From IMG/VR virus record IMGVR_UViG_3300050821_003302, positions 1 through 49,278 of that record: a stretch of DNA of 49,278 bases; one strand, written 5' to 3'. A program made the translations under genes and the position numbers. Under the pieces are notes generated by a model. It searched no databases, had not been told where the DNA came from, and saw only the letters and a program-made list of their open reading frames with translations. Source of the stretch: a virus. Positions 7,223 through 13,961 of the stretch are shown here, in pieces (the first letter of the stretch is position 1; every line of letters begins with the position of its first letter).

Positions 7223-7519
7223 TCATCGTATACCAGATTTTCCGCTTACCCGGCGCTTACCCAGCTCATCCCATGTTTTAAATCCCATAGGACACGGTTG
7301 ATTGCTACAGGCAGCTAGACCGTGCTGATTGGGGTTCCAACCACATTTGGGACATTTGCCGTCGAGCCTCAACGCATCCCTAAGCCTTAGCCCGCATCGA
7401 CGCGGCGACAACCAGACGAACTTGTCACGGTAATTGTTGCGCACCGTATTCACATGCACGCCCATAAGCTCCGCAGCGCGCTTGAGCGTAATGATGCGGT
7501 CTAGTTCGATCTCAGTCAT
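7223..7519 (-). CDS. MerR/excisionase-like HTH plus zinc-ribbon protein
   Basis: The N-terminal part (ITLKRAAELMGVHVNTVRNNYRDK) is a MerR/HTH_17-type helix-turn-helix as in excisionases. The C-terminal part has CPKCGW...CSNQPCPMGF, four cysteines spaced like a zinc ribbon. This suggests a small DNA-binding regulator. It might be an excisionase, but no integrase is seen in the window. It starts by ATGA overlap with the upstream gene. Confidence 0.7.
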   Translation of the reverse strand: MTEIELDRIITLKRAAELMGVHVNTVRNNYRDKFVWLSPRRCGLRLRDALRLDGKCPKCGWNPNQHGLAACSNQPCPMGFKTWDELGKRRVSGKSGIR

Positions 7520-7737
7520 CGTTCGATATATCCGGGCGGCGGCGGCAGATCATCAAAGACAAGTTCAATTCCGGCGAGGGTGCCATCGTCCGCGATGTCT
7601 AGTATCGCCCTTACTTCGCGCTGCTCATGATATGGCGGCCAACGTCGGTTGGACGGCGCGAAATAATATGCATGTGCATCCTCGTCGTAGTACCACCACG
7701 CTGGCTGTTCCTTCATGTGCATTTTACTAAGTTTCAT
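7516..7737 (-). CDS. DUF2283-like protein
   Basis: I chose the start at 7737 (MKLSKMHMKEQ...), just after the upstream stop at 7734. The 73-residue product has WWYYDEDAHAYYFAPS followed by VRAILDIADDGTLAGIELV, which matches the YDxxADALYI...DxDxDGxxxGIEI pattern of DUF2283. Its function is unknown. Confidence 0.7.
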   Translation of the reverse strand: MKLSKMHMKEQPAWWYYDEDAHAYYFAPSNRRWPPYHEQREVRAILDIADDGTLAGIELVFDDLPPPPGYIER

Positions 7738-7871
7738 CGTTTCGGATTCCCGATGTACCAGTCCCACACAGTTTGATTGAGGCTCAGTAGCCAGATCAGG
7801 AAGAACCCAACCGGCACCCCGAAGATGATGCCAAGCGATACGCCTATTAGTCCTTGTAGAATTTCGTTCAT
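7734..7871 (-). CDS. 45-residue membrane protein
   Basis: From ATG at 7871 the product is MNEILQGLIGVSLGIIFGVPVGFFLIWLLSLNQTVWDWY..., with one or two membrane spans and a polar tail. It follows the upstream stop by two bases and its end overlaps the next start. A longer frame to 7985 would overlap the nuclease gene. Function unknown. Confidence 0.6.
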   Translation of the reverse strand: MNEILQGLIGVSLGIIFGVPVGFFLIWLLSLNQTVWDWYIGNPKR

Positions 7872-7873
7872 CG

Positions 7874-8248
7874 TTATCTCGCGTTCTTTATGACTAGTGT
7901 TGCGCTTTCGTAGTCGCCCGAGTACTTCCAGATACGCAGCGCTATATCCAGCGGGTCGTCCTTTGGTGCCGTCATAGACGACCAAAAAATCTCTTCTCCA
8001 ACGTCGTGTTGGCGAGCGTGACAGTCCGAACAGAGCGGTACGGTAAAAGCGTCGTCCGGCTTTTGTCCTATGCCGCTCTCGCTCTTTGCAAACTTGGCGC
8101 TTGCCATTCTTATGTGGGCTGCCTCAGTCCTGGTGTCATCGCCACAAATCAGGCAAGGCAAGCGCCCGACAAACTCCAAGTGACTCTTGCTCTCAGCGCG
8201 TGGGCGCTTGATGCGCGAGGCTTGCTTTGCTGGTAGACGGAAGCCCAT
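7874..8248 (-). CDS. HNH nuclease, DUF968/Rap-like
   Basis: This 124-residue protein has LPCLICGDDTRTEAAHIRMA and later KPDDAFTVPLCSDCHARQHDVGEEIFW. The AHIR, VPLC..CH..QH blocks are those of DUF968-type HNH proteins, small phage nucleases that may nick recombination intermediates. Its neighbours (a possible OB-fold protein and a conserved recombination-region protein) fit a role in recombination. It overlaps the upstream stop by one base. Confidence 0.82.
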   Translation of the reverse strand: MGFRLPAKQASRIKRPRAESKSHLEFVGRLPCLICGDDTRTEAAHIRMASAKFAKSESGIGQKPDDAFTVPLCSDCHARQHDVGEEIFWSSMTAPKDDPLDIALRIWKYSGDYESATLVIKNAR

Positions 8249-8571
8249 TAGAGTCTCATTTCCGCTCGTCTGTTCGCATTAGCACTCTGCCACTCCATAA
8301 ATTTCATCCGACACCATTCCATCTTAACCTTCGCGAGATTGGCTTCCTTCCTCGCCTTTATCATTGAATTCAAATAATCGGCCCAAGCAGCGCTTCCCTT
8401 GACCCTCATTTCCGCCTTGCTAACGGGCATGTCGCCAAGCTCAAGCATCGCCTGAGAAAGAAAAGCGCTTTTGCTTTCCTCCATGATCGAAGCGGCCATG
8501 TCGAGATCAACCCAGCGCTTGCTGACAAGCCTGAATTGCTCAGACCAGGGAAGATCGTCGCGCGTATCCAT
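8248..8571 (-). CDS. Conserved protein of the recombination region
   Basis: The 107-residue product is helical: KRWVDLDMAASIMEESKSAFLSQAMLELGDMPVSKAEMRVK and a later AKVKMEWCRMKFMEWQSANANRRAEMRL. I recognise the KRWVDLxxAAxxxEExKSA and MEWxRMxFxEWQS patterns from many proteobacterial phages, usually next to recombination genes. The biochemical role is unknown. Confidence 0.72.
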   Translation of the reverse strand: MDTRDDLPWSEQFRLVSKRWVDLDMAASIMEESKSAFLSQAMLELGDMPVSKAEMRVKGSAAWADYLNSMIKARKEANLAKVKMEWCRMKFMEWQSANANRRAEMRL

Positions 8572-8573
8572 GG

Positions 8574-9041
8574 CTAGTAAGGAACCTCATCCCCGAACTC
8601 ATCCAACAAACCTGCTTTGCAGGTTTTGAAAGCCTTAGAGATTGCGCTAACATTCAGCTCCACCTTGCCGGCCTCGATAAAGCTTTTCAGGATGCCGACA
8701 GCAGAAATCTCTGGATTGGCGCCGCCATTCAGCATCTTGGCGTAGGCTTTCTGAGTGCTGGCTGGAGCTGGAATTGGACGACGCTCCGGTGTCACTGCAA
8801 CGCCATTCGCGTCACGCGCTGTCTCCAGATAGTTCTGGACGTTTCCAGGCGGGTACTCTCTCGTTTCGTATTCGATCTCGTAGACACCGCCGACCTGAAA
8901 CACATCGAGAAGTTCAGGCTTTACGCGGTAAGACGTTCCATCCTTGGCCTTAATAGAACCAGTCTTTGCGTCTCCCCTTGGGGGATTAACAAACGCAACC
9001 GTTACTTCTGTTTCGCGTAACGCGGGCGCAGCTCGAGCCAT
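8574..9041 (-). CDS. Possible OB-fold DNA-binding protein
   Basis: The 155-residue protein opens with a beta-rich block (VTVAFVNPPRGDAKTGSIKAKDGTSYRVKPELLDVFQVGGVYEIEYE) that looks like an OB fold, followed by a Pro-rich linker and a helical C-terminus (VELNVSAISKAFKTCKAG). This is what a phage single-strand-binding or recombination accessory protein would look like, and the neighbours agree. I cannot name a family with certainty. Confidence 0.65.
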   Translation of the reverse strand: MARAAPALRETEVTVAFVNPPRGDAKTGSIKAKDGTSYRVKPELLDVFQVGGVYEIEYETREYPPGNVQNYLETARDANGVAVTPERRPIPAPASTQKAYAKMLNGGANPEISAVGILKSFIEAGKVELNVSAISKAFKTCKAGLLDEFGDEVPY

Positions 9042-9042
9042 G

Positions 9043-9234
9043 TCAAACCTCTTGATTTTCTGGAGCGTGCAAAAGATCGCGATAGATGCGCAGCCTGCGG
9101 ATCAGCGCCCGAAGCTCCGCGATATCGACGCAGGTTTGGCGGTTCATCTCGCAGATTTCAGCGGTCAGTTCTTCGGTGGTAATTGCGGCCCTGCTGACAA
9201 TTCTCGCGAGCGTCCCAGCTTCAAGTTTTGTCAT
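9043..9234 (-). CDS. Small helical protein, 63 residues
   Basis: I chose ATG 9234 because it overlaps the upstream stop (ATGA) and drops an implausible extension. The product (MTKLEAGTLARIVSRAAITTEELTAEICEMN...) looks like a short helical bundle. No family recognised. Confidence 0.6.
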   Translation of the reverse strand: MTKLEAGTLARIVSRAAITTEELTAEICEMNRQTCVDIAELRALIRRLRIYRDLLHAPENQEV

Positions 9235-9509
9235 GACACCAATTCCGGTGTTGGAGCGAGAAGCTTTGTGAAAATCTCGATGCTGGTCTTTTTGACTGGG
9301 CGGAAACTTCCAGACCAAAAACCGTGGATATATTTTGCGTTCCCATTCCATTGCAGTTCTTCAAATTGAAATTGGACGACAATCCCGCGGCGCGCGCGCG
9401 CGCTAAATATCTCGCTTATCGTATAAACCCCACCCCTATAGAGGCCCGACATCGGCACATCTGGATTAGGGTCATCAATACAAACGACCTGCTGGCCTAT
9501 ATGGAACAT
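9231..9509 (-). CDS. Conserved early protein, 92 residues
   Basis: The start at 9509 has a GGAG ribosome site six bases upstream and shares a base with the upstream stop (TGATG); ATG 9521 is an alternative. The product runs FHIGQQVVCIDD...GLYRGGVYTISEI, then WNGNAKYIHGFWSGSFRPVKKTSIEIFTKLLAP. This beta-rich family with a terminal KKTxIEIFTKxL block is known to me from rhizobial phages, without a function. Confidence 0.72.
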   Translation of the reverse strand: MFHIGQQVVCIDDPNPDVPMSGLYRGGVYTISEIFSARARRGIVVQFQFEELQWNGNAKYIHGFWSGSFRPVKKTSIEIFTKLLAPTPELVS

Positions 9510-9766
9510 CAGACGCTCCATCCATGTTCGCGCTCTTCGTCGTAGTCCTTCTGGACTTCGTCATCCGGCGAGGTCGTCAGAAGATTGCGGTAGAGTTGGC
9601 GAAGCGCAGCCTTTTCGCGCGCCGCCTCATAATCGAAGGGCGGGTATTCTGGCTTCGCCCGCTCTAGTCGGTATGAGAGGTCATTTAGCAGTCTGCGCTT
9701 TTCCGCGAGATTGCAGAGAAAGAGATGCAGCAAATAGTTGCCAGTCTGAACCCTGCGGTCGCTCAT
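9509..9766 (-). CDS. Charged helical protein, 85 residues
   Basis: ATG 9766 overlaps the stop of the upstream small gene (ATGA). The product is rich in Leu, Arg and Glu (LFLCNLAEKRRLLNDLSYRLERAKPEY...AAREKAALRQLYRNLLTT), so probably helical. Function unknown. Confidence 0.6.
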   Translation of the reverse strand: MSDRRVQTGNYLLHLFLCNLAEKRRLLNDLSYRLERAKPEYPPFDYEAAREKAALRQLYRNLLTTSPDDEVQKDYDEEREHGWSV

Positions 9767-9867
9767 GGCACGCCTCGCAGAACGATGATGCAGATTGCGA
9801 CGAAGAAGATGACGACGGCCCAATCTTCTATGTTCGCGTCCTTAATGGCTTTGATGATGTCTGACAT
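9763..9867 (-). CDS. 34-residue single-span membrane protein
   Basis: It encodes MSDIIKAIKDANIEDWAVVIFFVAICIIVLRGVP: an amphipathic start and one membrane helix. It is the first gene of the leftward early operon, right after the operator-like element at 9899-9920, and overlaps the next start by ATGA. Function unknown. Confidence 0.6.
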   Translation of the reverse strand: MSDIIKAIKDANIEDWAVVIFFVAICIIVLRGVP

Positions 9868-9898
9868 GCGGTGCCTCCATCTGATGGAAGCACCCTAA

Positions 9899-9920
9899 TA
9901 CAGATTTTCTGATTACGCAA
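9899..9920 (-). promoter_or_regulatory. Operator-like element, left copy
   Basis: Read leftward, this 22-base element (TTGCGTAATCAGAAA...) matches the one at 10899-10920 in 21 of 22 positions. It contains the interrupted palindrome CAGA-TTT-TCTG. Both copies lie just upstream of a first gene of an early operon and in the same orientation toward it, so a common repressor/Cro binding site, overlapping a promoter (TTGCGT as a possible -35), is likely. Confidence 0.65.
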
Positions 9921-9943
9921 TAGCTAAGTTCAGAAAAATTGTA

Positions 9944-10351
9944 TCAGCGAGGAAATGCCCTGAGCCGTTCGGCTGCGTCTAGAATGATCGTACGAGATAA
10001 ATCGGGGCCGACCGGCGGCTTGAGCATGTGACGACCGCGTATATAATAATACCGCCCATACTTCCACGCGTAATCGTGTTGAACGAGGAAATCGAGCCTG
10101 GTTTGAGCGGTTGTTCGCGGCATACCGAGGTATAGAGCAAGCTTATTGGTCGTGAGCGGCTTGCCGCTTAAGTGCCCGTTAAAGACCGCTAGAGCGACCA
10201 AAGACGTGTCCAGGTGCGCCGCAGCCCTTGGCTTGATACCCCTGCCAAATAGCACGACAAGCTTAAGAACCGTGCTCGAAAGCAATAGACGTTCCTGCCG
10301 CCTGGGGATTTGATCTATTGGAAACGGGCGTCTATCCGCGTGGCCGCTCAT
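9944..10351 (-). CDS. Winged-helix transcriptional regulator
   Basis: The 135-residue protein has LTTNKLALYLGMPRTTAQTRLDFLVQHDYAWKYGRYYYI at about residues 66-104, a MarR-like winged helix with helix-turn-helix and wing strands. A perfect palindrome lies four bases before its start codon (10355-10370), suggesting self-control. It sits between the leftward operon and the repressor region. Confidence 0.8.
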   Translation of the reverse strand: MSGHADRRPFPIDQIPRRQERLLLSSTVLKLVVLFGRGIKPRAAAHLDTSLVALAVFNGHLSGKPLTTNKLALYLGMPRTTAQTRLDFLVQHDYAWKYGRYYYIRGRHMLKPPVGPDLSRTIILDAAERLRAFPR

Positions 10352-10354
10352 ATC

Positions 10355-10370
10355 ATTACCAATCGGTAAT
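10355..10370. promoter_or_regulatory. Palindromic operator ATTACC-AATC-GGTAAT
   Basis: A perfect 6-base inverted repeat with a 4-base spacer lies immediately before the start of the winged-helix gene. It is a likely autoregulatory site. The TTAC...GTAA core also occurs at 7114-7126 and 17184-17196. Confidence 0.5.
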
Positions 10371-10455
10371 ACTGTCCAATTCCGACACTATGACGATTGT
10401 GTGACGAGTCGCCGCGGGCTACCTATGGTGGTATAAACACGCGGGGAGCGATAAA

Positions 10456-10668
10456 ATGCCGCAAAATAAAGCCTGGAGACGCAAGGCCGCGCTGCACATC
10501 GCAGCGCAGTTGCCAGACGATCCTACCGACGCTTTGATTGTTTTGGAGATTGCCGGACAGGTGGTCCGGGATTATTGGCGCGCTCGGCCGCTTCCGCAGC
10601 CCGAATGCGCTGAACCATCTGAAGCGATAGTCCACCTTCCGCTCCGTCATAGAGCCAATCCCTCGTAA
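10456..10668 (+). CDS. Small rightward protein overlapping the repressor gene
   Basis: The first 43 residues (NKAWRRKAALHIAAQLPDDPTDALIVLEIAGQVVRDYW) look like a small family known from rhizobial phages (a short helix pair with QLPxDxxxALxVLExAxxLV). The last 25 residues are read through the antisense of the repressor gene and look less natural. A ribosome site (GGGGAGCG) precedes ATG 10456. The two genes overlap tail-to-tail by 146 bases. Confidence 0.55.
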   Translation: MPQNKAWRRKAALHIAAQLPDDPTDALIVLEIAGQVVRDYWRARPLPQPECAEPSEAIVHLPLRHRANPS

Positions 10669-10843
10669 GTCCGTGAAAGGTACGGATTAGTTGGGTGGCG
10701 ACGCGAGCGGACAGATACTCTCCCCCGACGATATTCATCCAACGAGAATAGCCGATCCCCATAGCTGCCGCGACCGCAGCTTGGGTGGGTAATCCCGTAA
10801 TATGCGGGATTAGGATCAGCCTGTCTTTGACATCCATTCGCAT
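10523..10843 (-). CDS. Repressor-like HTH protein (CI-type position)
   Basis: This 106-residue protein has LPTQAAVAAAMGIGYSRWMNIVGGEYLSARVATQLIRTF (about residues 18-56), a lambda-repressor-type helix-turn-helix, followed by LTRDWLYDGAEGGLSLQM, a block common in small rhizobial phage repressors. There is no cleavage/dimerisation peptidase domain. It faces the Cro-like gene across a 90-base operator gap, as in lambda-like immunity regions. Confidence 0.82.
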   Translation of the reverse strand: MRMDVKDRLILIPHITGLPTQAAVAAAMGIGYSRWMNIVGGEYLSARVATQLIRTFHGLTRDWLYDGAEGGLSLQMVQRIRAAEAAERANNPGPPVRQSPKQSKRR

Positions 10844-10933
10844 ATTCTATTTTCATAAAATCTGAAGTCCATTGCGTTTTTCTGAATGGCGCTCCCTCTT
10901 GCGTAATCAGAAATTCTGTAGTAAGTAGCGGGT
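10844..10933. promoter_or_regulatory. Repressor-Cro intergenic control region
   Basis: The gap between the divergent repressor-like and Cro-like genes holds several copies of a TTCAGA/TCTGAA half-site: leftward TTCAGAAAAA near 10885 and TTCAGATTTT near 10865, and the interrupted palindrome CAGAA-A-TTCTG at 10908-10918. It should contain both promoters and the operators of the switch. Confidence 0.65.
10899..10920 (+). promoter_or_regulatory. Operator-like element, right copy
   Basis: This copy of the 22-base element (TTGCGTAATCAGAAAT...) contains CAGAA-A-TTCTG and differs at one base from the left copy at 9899-9920. It lies 14 bases before the Cro-like start, so it probably overlaps the rightward early promoter. 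Confidence 0.65.
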
Positions 10934-11155
10934 ATGGATGCACGGTTACTAACCTCCGCCAAGCAGGTCTTTCTGGAGTTGGGTGGCATCGCGGAAGTCG
11001 CGAGGCTAACCGGCTCCAACTATTCTGCAGCCGCTAACTGGTCCCACGAAAACAAGTTTCCTGCCAGAACCTACATCACGTTACAGCGTGAGTTGGCTCG
11101 CAAGGAGTGTACCGCGCCTGATGAACTCTGGGGTATGTCGCCCCCGGTGTCGTGA
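10934..11155 (+). CDS. Cro-like HTH regulator
   Basis: It encodes 73 residues: KQVFLELGGIAEVARLTGSNYSAAANWSHENKFPARTYITLQREL, then APDELWGM. The LGGxxxVARLTGxxxxAxxNW...FPxxTY pattern is that of small Cro-type repressors of alphaproteobacterial phages. It faces the repressor-like gene and is the first gene of the rightward early operon; its stop overlaps a GTG. Confidence 0.85.
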   Translation: MDARLLTSAKQVFLELGGIAEVARLTGSNYSAAANWSHENKFPARTYITLQRELARKECTAPDELWGMSPPVS

Positions 11156-11178
11156 AACCCATGACACGGAGTTTGGCC

Positions 11179-11547
11179 ATGAGTACGGGAAACATTGCCA
11201 ATTTCGATATACGCCAGCTTCTGGTTGAGGTTGGCGGCAAGCGTGAAGTTGCCGAGCCGCTTTCCTTCTATTTCGCTCGTGTAGCTCGCAGAGTTGGCAT
11301 TTCAGCTCGGGCGGCGCGAGCGGCTTGGAACCGCGAAATCAATAACCCATACAGCAAAACCGCGATCCGGTTACGGGAGGCAGCCAAACATGTTGAAAAT
11401 GCGCCTGCTACTGAATTGGCCGCGCTCCGACAGCGAATTGATATTCTGGAAAAACGTCTGCAAGCGGCAGACCCGGATTTCCATAGCCCGGACATTGATG
11501 CACTGCGCGGGATCGCTGCTCGATCTGGCGCAAAAAATCGCGCCTGA
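11179..11547 (+). CDS. Putative DNA-binding early regulator
   Basis: I chose ATG 11179 because a GGAG lies seven bases upstream; GTG 11152 and ATG 11161 are alternatives. The 122-residue product has EVGGKREVAEPLSFYFARVARRVGISARAARAAWNREINNPY, a helix-turn-helix-like core, and then a coiled coil (LAALRQRIDILEKRLQAA). Its place after Cro recalls CII-type regulators, but homology to CII is not claimed. Confidence 0.65.
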   Translation: MSTGNIANFDIRQLLVEVGGKREVAEPLSFYFARVARRVGISARAARAAWNREINNPYSKTAIRLREAAKHVENAPATELAALRQRIDILEKRLQAADPDFHSPDIDALRGIAARSGAKNRA

Positions 11548-11591
11548 GATAGCAACGCCATAACGAAAATTTCAAAACACGGGGCTGGCGA

Positions 11592-11849
11592 ATGTGGTCG
11601 GAAGAAAAAACCGAAGAATTGAAACGTCTTTGGTTGGATGATCTCTCAATCCGCGAGATCGCACGGATAATCGAACTTCCTTATGAGTCGGTGCGGTTCA
11701 AAGCTCGCAAACTCCAGCTCCCAATCAGGGGCGTTGGCCGCCATCCTGATCACGACAGCACTTCAAAGCGGGTCCGCGAAAAAACCAAGGCTCAACGTAT
11801 CACGACACAATTCCTGAAGCTCTTGGCCGCCGAGGTCCGCAATGTATGA
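11592..11849 (+). CDS. Small GcrA-like HTH protein
   Basis: The 85 residues begin MWSEEKTEELKRLWLDDLSIREIARIIELPYESVRFKARKLQLP, matching the GcrA DNA-binding N-terminus (W-x-E-x(3)-E-x-L-K-x-L-W...I-A...R-x-K-A-x-x-L). There is no C-terminal RNA-polymerase-binding part. It directly precedes and overlaps a full-length GcrA-like gene, suggesting duplication. It could compete for GcrA sites. Confidence 0.75.
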   Translation: MWSEEKTEELKRLWLDDLSIREIARIIELPYESVRFKARKLQLPIRGVGRHPDHDSTSKRVREKTKAQRITTQFLKLLAAEVRNV

Positions 11850-12429
11850 GGCGAGCTGGAGCTACGAACAGGAAGAGCTTGGCAAGCGGCTATGGCGCGA
11901 AGGCCACACAGCAAGTTCGATCGCTGCGCGGCTGTGCAAATCCAAAAATGCTGTGATCGGCAAGGCAAACCGCGCTGGCTGGCACGGTGGCAGGCGCCCG
12001 AAGGTCGGGCGAAAGAGTCGGGTTGCTCTCTGGTCGCGGTGGAGCAATGGCGACATGCTGCGGCGCGCCCAGGAAATGTGGGCGCTTGGGACTGAGCGAT
12101 CAGAGGTCATTGCCTGCCAGCTCGGCATCACTGCCGGGTCGCTGCGGGCCAAGATGTCCCGCGACGGCATCACCCGCGAGAACCCCGTTGCGCGCAGGTC
12201 TGTCAATCAATGGGTCAGGCGAGTTCGGCCCATCGTAAACCTAAACCTGCCTACTTCTGCCGCGCCAGAGCCTGCGGTAATGCCTTATGGAACCTTGCCT
12301 TTTTCTGATCTAGCATGGGACACATGCCGCTATCCGGTGGGCGATGGCCCATTCATGTTCTGCGCCGGCAAGGCCGAGAACGGCAGCTATTGCCACTTCC
12401 ACCATCATGTCACGCACCGCCATGACTAA
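11842..12429 (+). CDS. GcrA-family cell-cycle regulator
   Basis: This 195-residue protein starts with W6-SYEQEELGKRLWREGHTASSIAARLCKSKNAVIGKANRAGWHG, the GcrA helix-turn-helix. A second helix-turn-helix-like unit follows (residues about 65-112: MLRRAQEMWALGTERSEVIACQLGITAGSLRAKM). The C-terminus has TLPFSDLAWDTC162RYPVGDGPFMFC174 and YC184HFHHH, the zinc-like GcrA tail that binds the housekeeping sigma factor. In alphaproteobacteria GcrA reads CcrM-methylated GANTC sites. A phage copy may redirect host transcription or time its genes to the cell cycle. Confidence 0.9.
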   Translation: MYEASWSYEQEELGKRLWREGHTASSIAARLCKSKNAVIGKANRAGWHGGRRPKVGRKSRVALWSRWSNGDMLRRAQEMWALGTERSEVIACQLGITAGSLRAKMSRDGITRENPVARRSVNQWVRRVRPIVNLNLPTSAAPEPAVMPYGTLPFSDLAWDTCRYPVGDGPFMFCAGKAENGSYCHFHHHVTHRHD

Positions 12430-12691
12430 ACAGCGCTGCTGCAACTATTGCGGCCAACCACTGCCGGATATTCGGCTTGGCGTGAAGCTAACGCCTGAGA
12501 AGGCGCGGATATTCGATCACATACAGCGATGCGGCGAATGGGGGATTTCTGGCCCTCACCTAGCGGAACTAACCCGCAAAAATCTTAAATGCGTTCAGGC
12601 GCACATTTTCCAGATCAACGAATACTTGTTGGAAACAGACTACCACATTGATCACGTAAATGGCGCTTACTTGTTGGTGCAAGCTGGATGA
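12422..12691 (+). CDS. Zinc-finger winged-helix protein
   Basis: ATG 12422 overlaps the GcrA stop (ATGACTAA); ATG 12407 is an alternative. The 89 residues show CCNYCGQPLP at the start, then LTPEKARIFDHIQRCGEWGISGPHLAELTRKNLKCVQAHIFQINEYL and DYHIDHVNGAYLLV, a winged helix like the response-regulator C-terminal domain. This family is common in rhizobial phages; it probably binds DNA. Confidence 0.75.
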   Translation: MTKQRCCNYCGQPLPDIRLGVKLTPEKARIFDHIQRCGEWGISGPHLAELTRKNLKCVQAHIFQINEYLLETDYHIDHVNGAYLLVQAG

Positions 12692-12993
12692 CGCATCCAT
12701 CAAAGCGCAAGGGAAGCGGCTTCGAGCGAGAAGTTGTGGCCCTCCTGCAAGAGCGCGGGATTGCTGCCGAGAAGGTGCCGTTGAGCGGCGCCATTAAGGG
12801 CGGGTCGTTTGATCATGACGTGACGTGCCCTGTTCGCGGCTCTGACCGCAAGATCGAATGCAAGCGACGGGCTAGGGCATTTGGGACGATCTACGCCCTG
12901 TTAGGGCCGAACGATTACTTGGCCATCCGCGACGACCACACGCCACCGCTGATTGTCATGACCTTGGATGCCTTCGCGGAGTTGGCAAAATGA
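12688..12993 (+). CDS. Hjc-like PDDEXK nuclease (Holliday junction resolvase type)
   Basis: The 101-residue protein has KGSGFE13RE, VPLSGAIKGGSFDHD44V and KIE57CK59, the catalytic layout of PDDEXK nucleases of the Hjc/RecB type, with S33 in the position conserved in archaeal Hjc. Such phage enzymes resolve branched DNA before packaging. It overlaps both neighbours by ATGA. Confidence 0.85.
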   Translation: MTHPSKRKGSGFEREVVALLQERGIAAEKVPLSGAIKGGSFDHDVTCPVRGSDRKIECKRRARAFGTIYALLGPNDYLAIRDDHTPPLIVMTLDAFAELAK

Positions 12994-13961
12994 GCGAGCG
13001 TTGGCTGCGTTGGTACGACGGAACGGTGCGGGACGGAAAATTCCGGGTCGTGTCGGAACTGAGCGACGTTCCCGTTTGCACGGTCATCGGGGTATGGGCA
13101 TCCCTATTAGAAGATGCGTCAACCAATACGCCGCGCGGCATCGCGGATAAGGGCGTCGAGTTCCATTCGCTTTGGCTTGGGATTGCAGAGCACGAGATTG
13201 GAACGGTGTGGAACGGCATGGAACGGGTTGGACTGATAGAGCGGAACGGTGATGAAATTGTCATCCTAAATTGGAGTCGAAGGCAGTTCGAAACTGACGG
13301 CAAAGACCCTACTGCAAAGGAGAGAAAAAGCAGGTGGAAACAACGACATAGGTCTGGTGGAACGGAGCGGAACGCTCAGGAACGCTCAGGAACACCAGAG
13401 ACAGAGACAGAGTCAAAGACAGATAAGAAAGAAAGATATTGGTCATTTGAAAAATTCTGGAGTGCTTATCCAAAAAAGAAAGCCAAGAAAGCTGCTGAGA
13501 GGGCATTCAGGAAAGTAGAGCGAGAAGGCGAGGTCTCCCTTGAAGGCCTCATAGGGGCCATAGCCACAATCACCAAAGACGAAAAGTTTATTCCGTACCC
13601 GGCCTCTTGGCTGAACGCTGGAGGCTATCTCGATGGTCAGGCCGCGCCGCCGCCGTCCAACGAACTATCTCCCGAAGAACAGGCCAACCGCGATTACTGG
13701 CTGGCCGAACTAGCAAAGGAAAAACATGCCGAGGGAACCGAACTGGGAAAAGCTTCATCCGTGGTGGAGGCAAAGTTTGGACATCGCGAGGGTTCAAGGA
13801 AGTTGGGCAGCGGTTCGTCCTGGGTCCCCAGAATTCAACGCATGGGTCGAGCATTTCAGGCGGGAAATGGGTCGAATTCCGCTGTTTATGACGACGGCAA
13901 TCCAGACCAACAAGGAAGTGACGTTGCCGGGTCGGTGGCCAAATCAACGGGGACAGAATGA
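12990..13961 (+). CDS. Replication initiator / helicase-loader-like protein
   Basis: The 323-residue protein begins with a winged-helix-like domain (WYDGTVRDGKFRVVSELSDVP...VIGVWASLLEDASTN...GLIERNGDEIVILNWSRRQ), a charged linker and a second block YWSFEKFWSAYPKKKAKKAAERAFRKVEREG...PYPASWLNAGGYLD, the DnaD/DnaT-like organiser pattern of phage O-type proteins. It is the only replication gene recognised. From about residue 247 on it overlaps the frame of the next gene, and its last part looks unnatural; the true end may be shorter or shifted. Confidence 0.82.
   Translation: MSERWLRWYDGTVRDGKFRVVSELSDVPVCTVIGVWASLLEDASTNTPRGIADKGVEFHSLWLGIAEHEIGTVWNGMERVGLIERNGDEIVILNWSRRQFETDGKDPTAKERKSRWKQRHRSGGTERNAQERSGTPETETESKTDKKERYWSFEKFWSAYPKKKAKKAAERAFRKVEREGEVSLEGLIGAIATITKDEKFIPYPASWLNAGGYLDGQAAPPPSNELSPEEQANRDYWLAELAKEKHAEGTELGKASSVVEAKFGHREGSRKLGSGSSWVPRIQRMGRAFQAGNGSNSAVYDDGNPDQQGSDVAGSVAKSTGTE

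Noticed and set aside
7223-7519. Excisionase proving an integration system
   Set aside because: The HTH resembles excisionase-type domains, but this fold is common in other regulators and no integrase is present.
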